64,000 nt of DNA, taken from Acholoe squamosa (Eukaryota; Annelida; Polychaeta; Phyllodocida; Polynoidae). The position numbers and the translations under genes are program-made. Shown one piece after another: positions 20,655 through 29,671 of the stretch. The stretch is from assembly GCA_949317995.1 (NCBI GenBank), contig OX439040.1, positions 73,815,972 through 73,879,971 on the forward strand, given 5' to 3'. Below the pieces are notes generated by a model, which saw only the letters and a program-made list of their open reading frames with translations, did not search any database and had not been told where the DNA came from. Position 1 is the first letter of the stretch; each line of letters opens with the position of its first letter.

Positions 20655-21275
20655 ATGCCTTTGCCATCCTATTATTTCAATCAAGACTTAGGTTATTCTG
20701 ATCAAGTCTTACAACAAATATCTGTACTGTTAGGTACAGACTGGATGAAACTAGGTATTTATCTAGGCATACCTGATCACCGTTTAGAAAATATTTTTAA
20801 GTCTAAAAAACCATGCGAAATGGCATTAGAAATGTTAAAAAAATGGTGGAGAAATGTTCCTCCATACAAGAGATGGGAGGAACTAGAAACAAGTTTTCTA
20901 GAAACTAGCAGAAGAGACTTAATAGAATTCACTCAAAAATATTTTGGCGAAAAATTATTGGAAAATTACCATACTGATTCCACTGCTATATATCTTTTCT
21001 TGAGCAAATTGAGCGAAAAAATACCATCAGACTGGAAATATATCGCTATTTATTTAAATATATCATATAAAGATATAAAAAATATTTCTTATGAACCTGA
21101 ACGTGACTTAACTCAATATGCCTTCCAAGTGCTAAAAATGTGGCAAACATCTAAATACAGTGCAACTCACCATCTCATAAAAGCTCTGTCTGACATGAAC
21201 AGAAAAGATGGTTTGAAAATTATCTTCGATGAATTCGATAAAAGAACAGGAAGTGAACAAGCAGGCTTTAATTAA
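20655..21275 (+). CDS. Protein with two death-like domains
   Basis: A 206-residue protein made of two repeats of about 85-90 residues. Repeat 1 has DWMKLGIYLGIPDHRLENI, then ALEMLKKWW ... RRDLIEF. Repeat 2 has DWKYIAIYLNISYKDIKNI, then AFQVLKMWQ ... RKDGLKII. The W-K-x-(I/L)-A-x-x-L-x-(I/L) start, middle LxxW and closing R/N-x-DL helix are the signature of death-fold domains. In a virus such a protein would most simply interfere with host death-domain signalling. A gene of the same two-repeat build occurs in the other element family at 54567. Confidence 0.72.
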   Translation: MPLPSYYFNQDLGYSDQVLQQISVLLGTDWMKLGIYLGIPDHRLENIFKSKKPCEMALEMLKKWWRNVPPYKRWEELETSFLETSRRDLIEFTQKYFGEKLLENYHTDSTAIYLFLSKLSEKIPSDWKYIAIYLNISYKDIKNISYEPERDLTQYAFQVLKMWQTSKYSATHHLIKALSDMNRKDGLKIIFDEFDKRTGSEQAGFN

Positions 21276-22075
21276 AATGTTAAATATCTTTGTGATAAGC
21301 TTTAATAACTACAATACAGTTAGTCATAACAATTTATTAGTTATAATATATTATCATGTTATCTGATTATAAGATTGCTTTAAATATCTTGTGATAAGCT
21401 TAAATAACTAAATATTATAATAAATAATACAGCAACAATAGTAACAACTGTCATAGTTATAATTTTTTATCATATTGTCATCTAATCATAAGATTGCTTA
21501 AAATATCTTTATGATAACCTTAGATAACTGTATATCATAACTAGTGATATAACAGTTGTAACAACTTACTATTATCATAATATAATATTGTTAACTGTTT
21601 ATAACTGCTTTTAATATAGTTGTGATAAGCTGAGATTGTAATAACTTGATATAGTTATAATTTTTTATCACATTGTCATCTAATCATAAGATTGCTTATG
21701 ATGATCTTAAATAACTATATATCATAACTAGTGATATAACAATTGTAACAACTTACTATTATCATAACATAATATTGTTATCTGTTTATAACTGCTTTTA
21801 ATATAGTTGTGATAAGCTGAGAACTAAATAACTATATATCATATAACAAGTAGTATAGCAATAATCATAAGTACTTAGTATTATACATACTATAGTTATA
21901 ACATTATATTGTATTATCGCTTTAAATATCGCTGAAATAAGCTTAGATAACTATATCATAACAAGTCATTAAGCAAGTCATAAGTACTTAGTATAGTTAT
22001 AACTTCATATTATTACTGATATTAGTTATAACTTCATATTATTACTGATATCTTTATATATCAATATCAACAAAA
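21276..22075. repeat. Gene-free AT-rich array of imperfect repeats with TGATAAGC motifs
   Basis: About 800 bp without a gene. A block starting TCATAACTAGTGATATAAC occurs near 21536 and 21723 (offset 187). A block with TGTCATCTAATCATAAGATT occurs twice about 199 bp apart. A motif like TGTGATAAGCTTAAATAACT recurs about every 100 bp. A 29-bp unit is duplicated at 21994-22022 and 22023-22051. The layout recalls homologous-repeat origins/enhancers of large DNA viruses; function is inferred. Confidence 0.75.
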
Positions 22076-22744
22076 ATGGCATATTCACACGAGTCTTATT
22101 ATGTAACACTTACGGATAACAGAAATACAGCATTAATAACACCATGCAAAACTCCTGTTACCACGCCTGATATAAATCCTATAAGTAAACCTGTGATATA
22201 TTATATAAAAAATACAGAAAGAGCGATTGAACCAACAAGATCAACTAAAGAATCTGCAGGATTTGATTTATACAGTGCTTATGATTATATTATTCCTGCT
22301 AAAGAAAGAATGTTGGTGAAAACTGATTTAACGCTTGCTATACCTCCAGGATGCTATGGTCGCATAGCACCTAAATCAGGTCTTGCAGTTCATCATTTTA
22401 TTGATGTTGGTGCAGGAGTAATAGATGGAGACTATAGAGGCACTGTTGCCGTCCTACTGTTCAATTTCTTTGAAATAAAACATGGAGATCAAATAGCTCA
22501 AATCATCATAGAAAGAATTTGCAACCCTCACCTTGAAGAAGTGTCTGTTCTTAATGTAACTGAAAGAAACAAAAGAGGATTCGGATCAGGGAAAGAAAAA
22601 ACAACTAATGAAACTGAAGAAAAACCAGTTGAAAAAATGGATGAAGAACCATCAAGAGAAAACCCTGTCAATGAAGAGGCTGCAGATGAAGAACAATTCT
22701 TTGATGCAGTTGAAGAACAAGCCTATGAAGAAAAATCAAATTAA
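22076..22744 (+). CDS. dut: dUTPase with acidic C-terminal extension
   Basis: A 222-residue trimeric-type dUTPase that would hydrolyse dUTP to dUMP to keep uracil out of viral DNA. All five motifs are visible: AGFDLYSAYD (61-70), PKSG (99-102), GVIDGDYRG (114-122), GDQIAQIII (137-145) and RGFGSG (167-172). About 45 extra N-terminal residues and about 50 glutamate-rich C-terminal residues exceed the usual length of about 150. Just past the stop, the DNA for DAVEEQAYE is repeated (about 22767-22795), so the tail may once have been longer. Confidence 0.92.
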   Translation: MAYSHESYYVTLTDNRNTALITPCKTPVTTPDINPISKPVIYYIKNTERAIEPTRSTKESAGFDLYSAYDYIIPAKERMLVKTDLTLAIPPGCYGRIAPKSGLAVHHFIDVGAGVIDGDYRGTVAVLLFNFFEIKHGDQIAQIIIERICNPHLEEVSVLNVTERNKRGFGSGKEKTTNETEEKPVEKMDEEPSRENPVNEEAADEEQFFDAVEEQAYEEKSN

Positions 22745-23021
22745 GAATCAGCAAAAGAAAAAACGAGTCGATGCAGTTAAAGAACAAGCCTATGATGGAA
22801 AAGCATTAAAAATAAAAAAATCAACATCATATAAACCATTAATAAAATCAATGAAATGCCCTCCATCTCTCGATGTGAAATTATCCCTAATAAAAAAATT
22901 AAATAAAATCGAGTTATGTTTTTTATGCATACAATATAACAAACAAAATATCCTTGGGATAAACTAAAAAATCACACAATCTCTATGATAAACTAAAAAA
23001 TCATACAACCAAAAAAACATA
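22745..23021. other. Intergenic stretch with repeated TGATAAACT units
   Basis: Contains the decayed second copy of the dUTPase tail coding repeat, then two near-identical GATAAACTAAAAAATCA units (about 22955-23005). The 119-codon frame across it is read out of frame with the dUTPase gene and is probably not real. Confidence 0.5.
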
Positions 23022-23618
23022 ATGGACAACAAAGCAAAAGTAGATGAATGCTTGCTTTATATTTTACAAGATTCTGATTACAATGATCATTCACCTCGAA
23101 ATAATATTTTTCCATATGAAAACACTAAAATAATTACTTTTTTTTTAAAAATTGAAATAGCAGAACTTTTTTTGAATAAATGGAAAAACGATGAAGTTCA
23201 AACTTCTTCACTTTTAAATGAAGTAATAAAAAACTTAAAAAAATTAATCAATGTCATGTATTACGCAGATCACTTTGGAGTTAAATGGCAAACCCGAGAT
23301 AATTCAAGATACAGCAAGATTTCAATAATATTCCATGGAAATAGTCGTATCAATGAAACTACTACAGTACTTAAGTCTAAAGAATATAAAAATTTTATCC
23401 AGTCATTGAAATCTGCGAATATACTATTTTTAGATCAAACAATCACTTTCAGAAGTCAATTTCAAAGTATACTAGAACACATATGTAACTCATTCTCTGC
23501 CACTCTGTTCATAAATGATGACTTAATTCTTTATTTTCCCGGCTGGAGACATATAAATGAATCAATACCAGCAGAAATTTATGATTTAGATCGTCTTTGG
23601 TATCCACTCTCTGTGTAA
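23022..23618 (+). CDS. Unknown protein, 198 residues
   Basis: A mixed alpha/beta sequence with no signal peptide, no membrane segment and few cysteines. The last part (ADHFGVKW, then SKISIIFHGNSR and DDLILYFPGW) looks like alternating strands and helices of a compact domain. I do not recognise it. It is flanked by the two dUTPase-family genes. Confidence 0.5.
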   Translation: MDNKAKVDECLLYILQDSDYNDHSPRNNIFPYENTKIITFFLKIEIAELFLNKWKNDEVQTSSLLNEVIKNLKKLINVMYYADHFGVKWQTRDNSRYSKISIIFHGNSRINETTTVLKSKEYKNFIQSLKSANILFLDQTITFRSQFQSILEHICNSFSATLFINDDLILYFPGWRHINESIPAEIYDLDRLWYPLSV

Positions 23619-23717
23619 CACGGTTGCTAAGGTATGCGCTACAAATCGAGTAAACACTCGTTACTAAGTGTAGCTATGACAACATAACGTAGCAACATAA
23701 TTCATTGCGTCAAAAAA

Positions 23718-24257
23718 ATGGCTGACAACGAAACTATAATGAATAACATTGAATCATCAACCTCAGAAGATGAAACAAGTTCAGAAGAAAGTCATCATCG
23801 GTATGAAACCAATTTCACAGTGCGAGCACATAGTTACACGGATCAAGGTGAAGTGAAAACGTGTTTGCGAGGATGTTATAACATTTCCTACAATCTCGAT
23901 TTAGTTGTTATGTACGATGACGTGCCGCACGAAGACAACACACTCGTATACTTGGATGTAAAAGAAGAACAAAAGATCGAAATTTTCGAAGAAGAATGGA
24001 CAGAACTCTCATCTAAAATGGATCAAATAAAACATCTGTTTAGTTCGAACGTTAACATGAACTCTAAAATTGAAATAGAAGGTTTCACTGTCACCAAATT
24101 AAACTGGGATACGTTACTGTTCGCATCAAAGAACATTGAAAGCCACTTCATGTTAAAACCAAATCAGTTAGATAAACTGAATACTGCGATGGAAGACATT
24201 CAAGACAAAGAACTTTTTGACTATCTTGATATACTGTACATTTTAGAAGAAGAATAA
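23718..24257 (+). CDS. Unknown acidic protein, 179 residues
   Basis: The N-terminus is serine/glutamate-rich (about residues 10-28), followed by a region of possible beta strands (NFTVRAHSYTDQGEVKTCL) and a helical acidic C-terminus. Less AT-biased than its neighbours. No family recognised. The ATG sits in an A-tract context typical of this element. Confidence 0.5.
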   Translation: MADNETIMNNIESSTSEDETSSEESHHRYETNFTVRAHSYTDQGEVKTCLRGCYNISYNLDLVVMYDDVPHEDNTLVYLDVKEEQKIEIFEEEWTELSSKMDQIKHLFSSNVNMNSKIEIEGFTVTKLNWDTLLFASKNIESHFMLKPNQLDKLNTAMEDIQDKELFDYLDILYILEEE

Positions 24258-24367
24258 GAAAAACAGAATCCTAAAGGTAAAACACACTTCTTAATGTCTC
24301 TGAATGATATAAATGTCTCTGTGAATGCACACTTCTTAATAGTCTTAAAGTACAGTCAATAAAAAAA

Positions 24368-24838
24368 ATGGGAAACAAACCTGTTTTAGGATATACTAGA
24401 TATGATTCCAATACATTTCCTCTAAGCAAAGAAAAAACTAACGCTGTAGGATTTAATTTATATAGTGCTTTCAGTTATATAATTCCAGCCAAAGAAAAAT
24501 GTTTAATTGAAACAGGCATCAAAGTTGCTGTCCCTACTGGGTATTATGCACGTATAGCACCATTAAGTGGGCATAGGTTTAAGTATACAGATGTTAAGGC
24601 AGGAATCATAGACAATGATTACAGAGGACAAATTCATATCCTTTTTTTAAATTTTGGTGAAAAAGAATATAAAATAAATTGTGGAGATCCGATTGCACAA
24701 CTTGTGTTGGAAAAAATATATAATATTACATTAAAAGAATCTAACAAACTCAAAGATACTCCTTATTCGAAAATATGTTTCCAATTAAGACACAGCAAAA
24801 TATATGAACAATGGCGTAAAGAAACACATATGTCCTAA
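24368..24838 (+). CDS. Degenerate dUTPase paralogue, probably inactive
   Basis: A 156-residue protein clearly related to the dUTPase at 22076: GFNLYSAFSYIIPAKEK, then PLSGH, GIIDNDYRG and GDPIAQLVLEKI. Motif 1 has Asn for the usual Asp (position 30), motif 2 has Leu for Arg/Lys and His for the following residue, and the glycine-rich motif 5 is missing. The motif 3 Asp is kept. Loss of motif 5 and changes in motifs 1 and 2 predict no dUTP hydrolysis; a signalling or decoy role, as in herpesvirus dUTPase-related proteins, is an inference. Confidence 0.75.
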   Translation: MGNKPVLGYTRYDSNTFPLSKEKTNAVGFNLYSAFSYIIPAKEKCLIETGIKVAVPTGYYARIAPLSGHRFKYTDVKAGIIDNDYRGQIHILFLNFGEKEYKINCGDPIAQLVLEKIYNITLKESNKLKDTPYSKICFQLRHSKIYEQWRKETHMS

Positions 24839-25632
24839 TGATATGATTTTAGAATAATACTTAACTCTGTTCTATTACATTATTATAATAAAATGTATTA
24901 TATCCAAACAACTTGTTTCACTTCATTTTTATTTTCACTTATAGACAGCATAATACTTCAATCAAAGTGTCAAATGATCTGTACATCACATATTTTATTT
25001 ATCATCGTAATACAAGAATTGCTTTAAATCCAATGAAAATGAAAATCTATCGTTTCAATTGTAAACTAACGCTGTAAATTCCTCTAATAACTCAGCAAAT
25101 GTTCTTTGCTGATATCAATGAAACATAACAAAAAATAAAGGAGAAAAAACTCTGTCCCTAAATCACTAAAACTGTTGAAAAAAATCTATATCCTCTTAAA
25201 CTGAATGTCTATTTGTTCATAGACTTAAAGGTGTAACACCACATTTATGATTTCACTGCTGAGGTGGAGTATATAAGGAACGCAATGTCTGGGGTTAATT
25301 GAAGAGGTCTAGCCCTCATGTCACGAACCTCCACGCCTGTAGCTCCAGGTACTAGCTTCAGTGTGAACAAAATCACGACTATTCGTGCGAGCTTGTTAAC
25401 TTAGAACGGCTGATGCTCCCATTGTTGGTTGATGCGTGTATGCTCCCATCAGTTGGTTGAAGCACCATACATAATAGTCCTCCTGTTTCAGTAACGTCAT
25501 TCCTTAGAGAGCTGATCTGAAATTGAATGTATCTCTCAATCCTCCTCCTTCAATCCTCCTTCAATCCTCCTTTACTATTTCCAAAATAATCCTATTATCC
25601 AAAATAATAGGTATTTTCTGGATATTCAAAAA
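24839..25632. other. Gene-free stretch between the Polinton genes and the Gypsy element
   Basis: No gene seen. It may include the right end of the Polinton, but I found no inverted terminal repeat because the left end is off the window. A good TATATAAGG lies at 25270-25278, followed by a pyrimidine-rich stretch with repeated CAATCCTCCTT (about 25538-25575). This could be a promoter or part of an old LTR. Confidence 0.4.
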
Positions 25633-25684
25633 ATATAGGTCTTCTTTGGATATTTTTTTAGAAATATCCAAAGAAGACCTATAT
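25633..25684. repeat. Perfect 23-bp inverted repeat (hairpin) at the broken end of the Gypsy pol
   Basis: Arms 25633-25655 and 25662-25684 are perfect complements around a 6-base loop. Arm core: GGTCTTCTTTGGATAT. It coincides with the point where the integrase frame of the retroelement ends prematurely. Confidence 0.9.
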
Positions 25685-28600
25685 ATATACTACTGCTGTG
25701 ATCAGTGCTAATGCAGCCTCTGTGGGTAGATGGGTTTGTTTTCCAAATACCAGGAGATTGGGTGAGTAACCCAAGACGCTGGAGACTGTGTTGTTCATGC
25801 TAAAAATCACAGCTTGGAGGAAGGTTGACCAATGTTTTTGTGATTTAGACACAAAGGCTCTGAGGGACGATTCTATTGTCTGGTGTTGGCGTTCACATAG
25901 GCCTTGAGATCTGGACCAGTGTGCGCTCCCTGTGACATGCTTAATGCCAAACTTATTGCAGAAGAGGGCAAAGAATTTTGAAGTGTATTGTTTAGCATTG
26001 TCAGTGTTTAAAACTGAGGGAGTGCCATGGATGCAGATCACTCTCTGAAAGAAACCAAGGGCTACCTCAGCGCTTGTGTTGTCTTCTGTGCACCATGCTG
26101 TTACATGTCTAGTGGCATGATCTGTGACCACATGTATGTGGTGGGATCCATTAACGGCTTTGTTAAATGGTCCTATTGTGTCCATGGTGACGTGAGAGTA
26201 GGCTGTGAGTACAGGTTCACGGAGTGTCATTGGTGGTTTTAGGTTTTTCGGCCTCTTTTTGGTGGTAAGGCATGTGTGACATGTGCCACAGTAATCAAAT
26301 ACCTGTTTGAACATTGAGCGCCAATAGTACCGTGACCTGATAGCTGCATATGTTTTCATTGAACCCAAGTGCCCTCCTAATGGGGAGCAGTGTGTGGATT
26401 CAATTAATGATTCTGCCCACTTTTCTGGAATCACAATTTGAAGGGAGGGGTCTAGGGATTTACCCATGACTGTGTCGGTGATTCTGAAAAGTACCTCATC
26501 TAGTATGATGAACTGATCATGATTGGCTAAAATCTGATTTGTCAAGCCTTGATCTGGTGGCAACTTTCCATCCTGAATGTAATTTAGCATTGATGAAGCA
26601 AAAAGATCTTCTTTTTGTGCTTTTATCAATACTTCTCTAGAGGGTGTGAGTGAGGGGTGCCTGCAAATTTTGGTGATGGCCCTCTCAGCCAAAGGTAACA
26701 CTTTGTGTGACAGCTTGGCGCGTCTGGCATTGGCTGCCTTAACTGATACCCTGGGTGACCTAGACTTGGGAGGTCGACCTCTTGGCCTTGAACCAGCTGG
26801 TTTGACCTTTGTGGGTCGGCCTTGTTTGTTTACAGTGGTTCTGGGCCGTGATTGGCTGGGGGCTGGGGGTGTGTCTTCCTGGGAGTTCTGTGACTGTGCC
26901 CTGGTCAAGACGCACAGCTCTGTTGGTGCTGCTAGTGAAGCTAAGTGATTTCTTTTAGAGCTATTTTTCTTTGCAATTACGCCCTTGGGTGGTTTGCCTG
27001 TGCTTCCCCAGATTTTACCTCCTTTTAGAATTGATCTAGGGGGTCCCATCTGGATTGGGTTCTTGGGTACCGGCTCGTTGGACCTAAAGACTTTGGTCAT
27101 GGAGATATCAGAGAAGGTTAATTTCTTGGGGGGAAGAATAATTTTCCCCTGGGATCTAATTGGCACTGGGTCATCAGAGCTGGGTGGGTAGGATCTCCTG
27201 GATAGGAAATCTGCCACAAAATTTGCTCTGCCTTGCAGATACTTCACCTCAAAGTCGTAAGACATGACTGTGTCTACCCACCTGGCTAGTCTCCCATTAG
27301 TAATGTTCTCTTTTTTATTAAAAAGGGAGACCAGGGCAGTGTGGTCTGAGTACACTTTGAAGTGGGCTCCATCCACATAATGGTGGAACTTTTTAACTGC
27401 AAAGACGATGCCTAGAAGTTCTTTGTCTGTTATTCCATATCTCGTCTCTTGTGGTGTCAAACCTCTACCTGCAAATTCAATTGGTCTATAGAAACCATTT
27501 TCATCTACCTGTGTGATCACAGCTCCCAAGCTATAGTTGCTTGAGTCTGTAAATATGACAAATGGCTTGCTGTAGTCAGGGAATTTGAGGACAGCTTCAG
27601 TGCAAATTGAAGCTTTGATTTTCTCAAAGGCGCGCTGGCAACTAGTGGTCCATTTAAAGGTCCCTTTGGTGGCTTCATATAGAGGTGCCATTATGTGGGC
27701 GAAACCTTTAATAAACCTTTTGTAGAATTGTGCCATGCCATTGAAACATCTAAGGTCGTGGATGTTTTTAGGTGGAGGGAAGGTTTTGACTGGCCAGATT
27801 TTGTCTGGGGAAGGTGACACACCGTGTTGATCTAGAGAAAATCCCAAGAAATCCATCTTGGTTGTGCCAAATTCACATTTTTCTGATTTCAGTTTGATAT
27901 TTCCTTTGATGAAAAGTTTGAGCACCTCATCTAGGTCCTGCAGGTGTCTTTCCCAGGTGGGGCTATAAATAGCCACATCGTCAACATATGCTACTGCATT
28001 TCTGTATTTGCATTTCATGAGCAATTGCTCCATGACATTCATGAAAGACAAACCTGAGGTTTTGAGTCCCATTGGGAGAACTTTGGCCATATATCTGGTT
28101 CCATTGGCTGAAAAGGTGGTAATAGGCCTAGATTCTTCCGCCAGGGGAATTTGATGATAGGCACTATACACATCTAATTTTGAGAAGTATTTTGCACCTG
28201 TTCTGCCAACTTGTTGCATGAGGTCGTCTGCTCTGGGGAATTGGTAGGAAAAAGATTTGAGGTTTTGATTAACCCATCTGTAATCCACTACCACTCTCCA
28301 GCCTGAGGCTACAGATCTGTCTCCCTGAGGTTTGGGTACTAAGAAAGCTGGTGAATTCCATTCACAGGGCTTGGTACATTCCTCAATGATTCCCTGTTTT
28401 AAATGTTTATTTAGGAGCTCTCTTTGGAAAATTTCTTTATGAGGGGACATTCTGTATGAGGGCCTGTTGCAGGGCTTGAAATCTGGAATTAATTCCAGCT
28501 TGACCTCATTCTCAGTGTTGGAGCCAATGGCGCTGTCATCAATCACAAAAGCCTGCCTATTCTGTTCAACAATTTTACGTACCTGCGTCTTTTGAGTCTC

Positions 28601-29671
28601 AGTGAGCTGCTCACAGATTTTGTATTGTAGGGGTTCATTACCCTTGGGAAATTGCTCCAGGGGGTCTTCACCACAATTTATTGGAAAAAGCTCGCTGGCA
28701 GGTGAGACATGGTTCAGTGAATGATGAGTGTCCAGGGGGCCTATTGGTATAGCCTTTTTCATGTTGAAAGGTTTGAAAATACCTAGAGGTGTGTGTTTCT
28801 TTTTTAAATGCAAAGGAAAATCATTTGGATTTGCCACAGTTACCGGTATTAATTTTGCACTAGTCTTGGGTTTAACCAAGGCGTGCTTAATCAAGAAAGG
28901 TAGGGCTGGTTTGATATTTTCAGTGATGCCTGTCAATTTATTTAATTTTTCTGAACCATTGACAATAGCATTGAGAGTGGTTTCAGAGTTTGGTGGTATT
29001 GTGATATTTTCAGCAGGCCTGATTGTGTTTATGGAGGGAAGCTTGGGGCCAAAACTAAGCTTAGCTTTGTACTTGGTCATGAAGTTTACTCCAAGAATGA
29101 TGGGGTGATTTAATTTTGGTACAACATGTAATCTTGTAACAAATTCTTTGCCTTCAATTAGGAAGCTGAGTGTAATGGCATGGTTTACCTGTACTGTGGA
29201 TCTGTCTGCTAGGAGGACATTCATACGTGAGCGTCTTCCATGTTTAAAGTTTGGGGTGTGTATTACCTTATCTGCCATTTTTTGACTGATAAAAGATAAG
29301 GATGCTCCAGAGTCTACCAAAGCTCTATAGGGGTGGTCATTTATGTCGACAAAGACTGCACCTTTAGTTAACTCGGTATTAATGCGAGAGACCTTACCTT
29401 GCTGCCTATACTTATCTGACTTGATTCTCAGTTGAAGCCGTGCCACTCTGCTACTGCTGTCCTCGTAACAGTCTTCGCTGTCTGAAGAGGAGCTGTCACC
29501 AAAATCCAGGTTGTTGTCCTTGGAAAAATCCATTTTTGGCCGCTGTAGGGAGTTGATTTCTGCATCACTTTGAATATCAGTTGGGTGGTGGCTGGCGGGG
29601 GGCGTTCCAGATTTCATATCCACTGTGGTGGGGGCGGGGTGGTTTGGTGCTTTGCATCCTTCCCCTGAAAC
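25679..29671 (-). pseudogene. pol: Gypsy pol: protease, RT, RNase H, integrase (C-terminus lost)
   Basis: Domains in order: aspartic protease (ALVDSGASLSFIS), RT (VVDYRWVNQNL, KLDVYSAYHQI, AYVDDVAIYS) and RNase H (FVIFTDSSNYSLGAV ... DKELLGIVFA ... YSDHTALV). A linker with AT-hook-like GRPPK follows, then integrase with an HHCC finger (H ... CGTCHTC) and a DDE set (MDTIGPF, LNTDNAKQYT, LCERQHQT). The frame is open from the gag TAG onward. It stops just after the NLLVFG region, so the C-terminal DNA-binding part is gone. The polyprotein reaches pol only by passing the TAG at 29672-29674. Confidence 0.9.

Noticed and set aside
24839..25632. Right terminal inverted repeat of the first Polinton
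   Set aside because: No AG/CT end with a 6-bp duplication or match to the compact family's ends was found, and the left end is outside the window, so it cannot be called.
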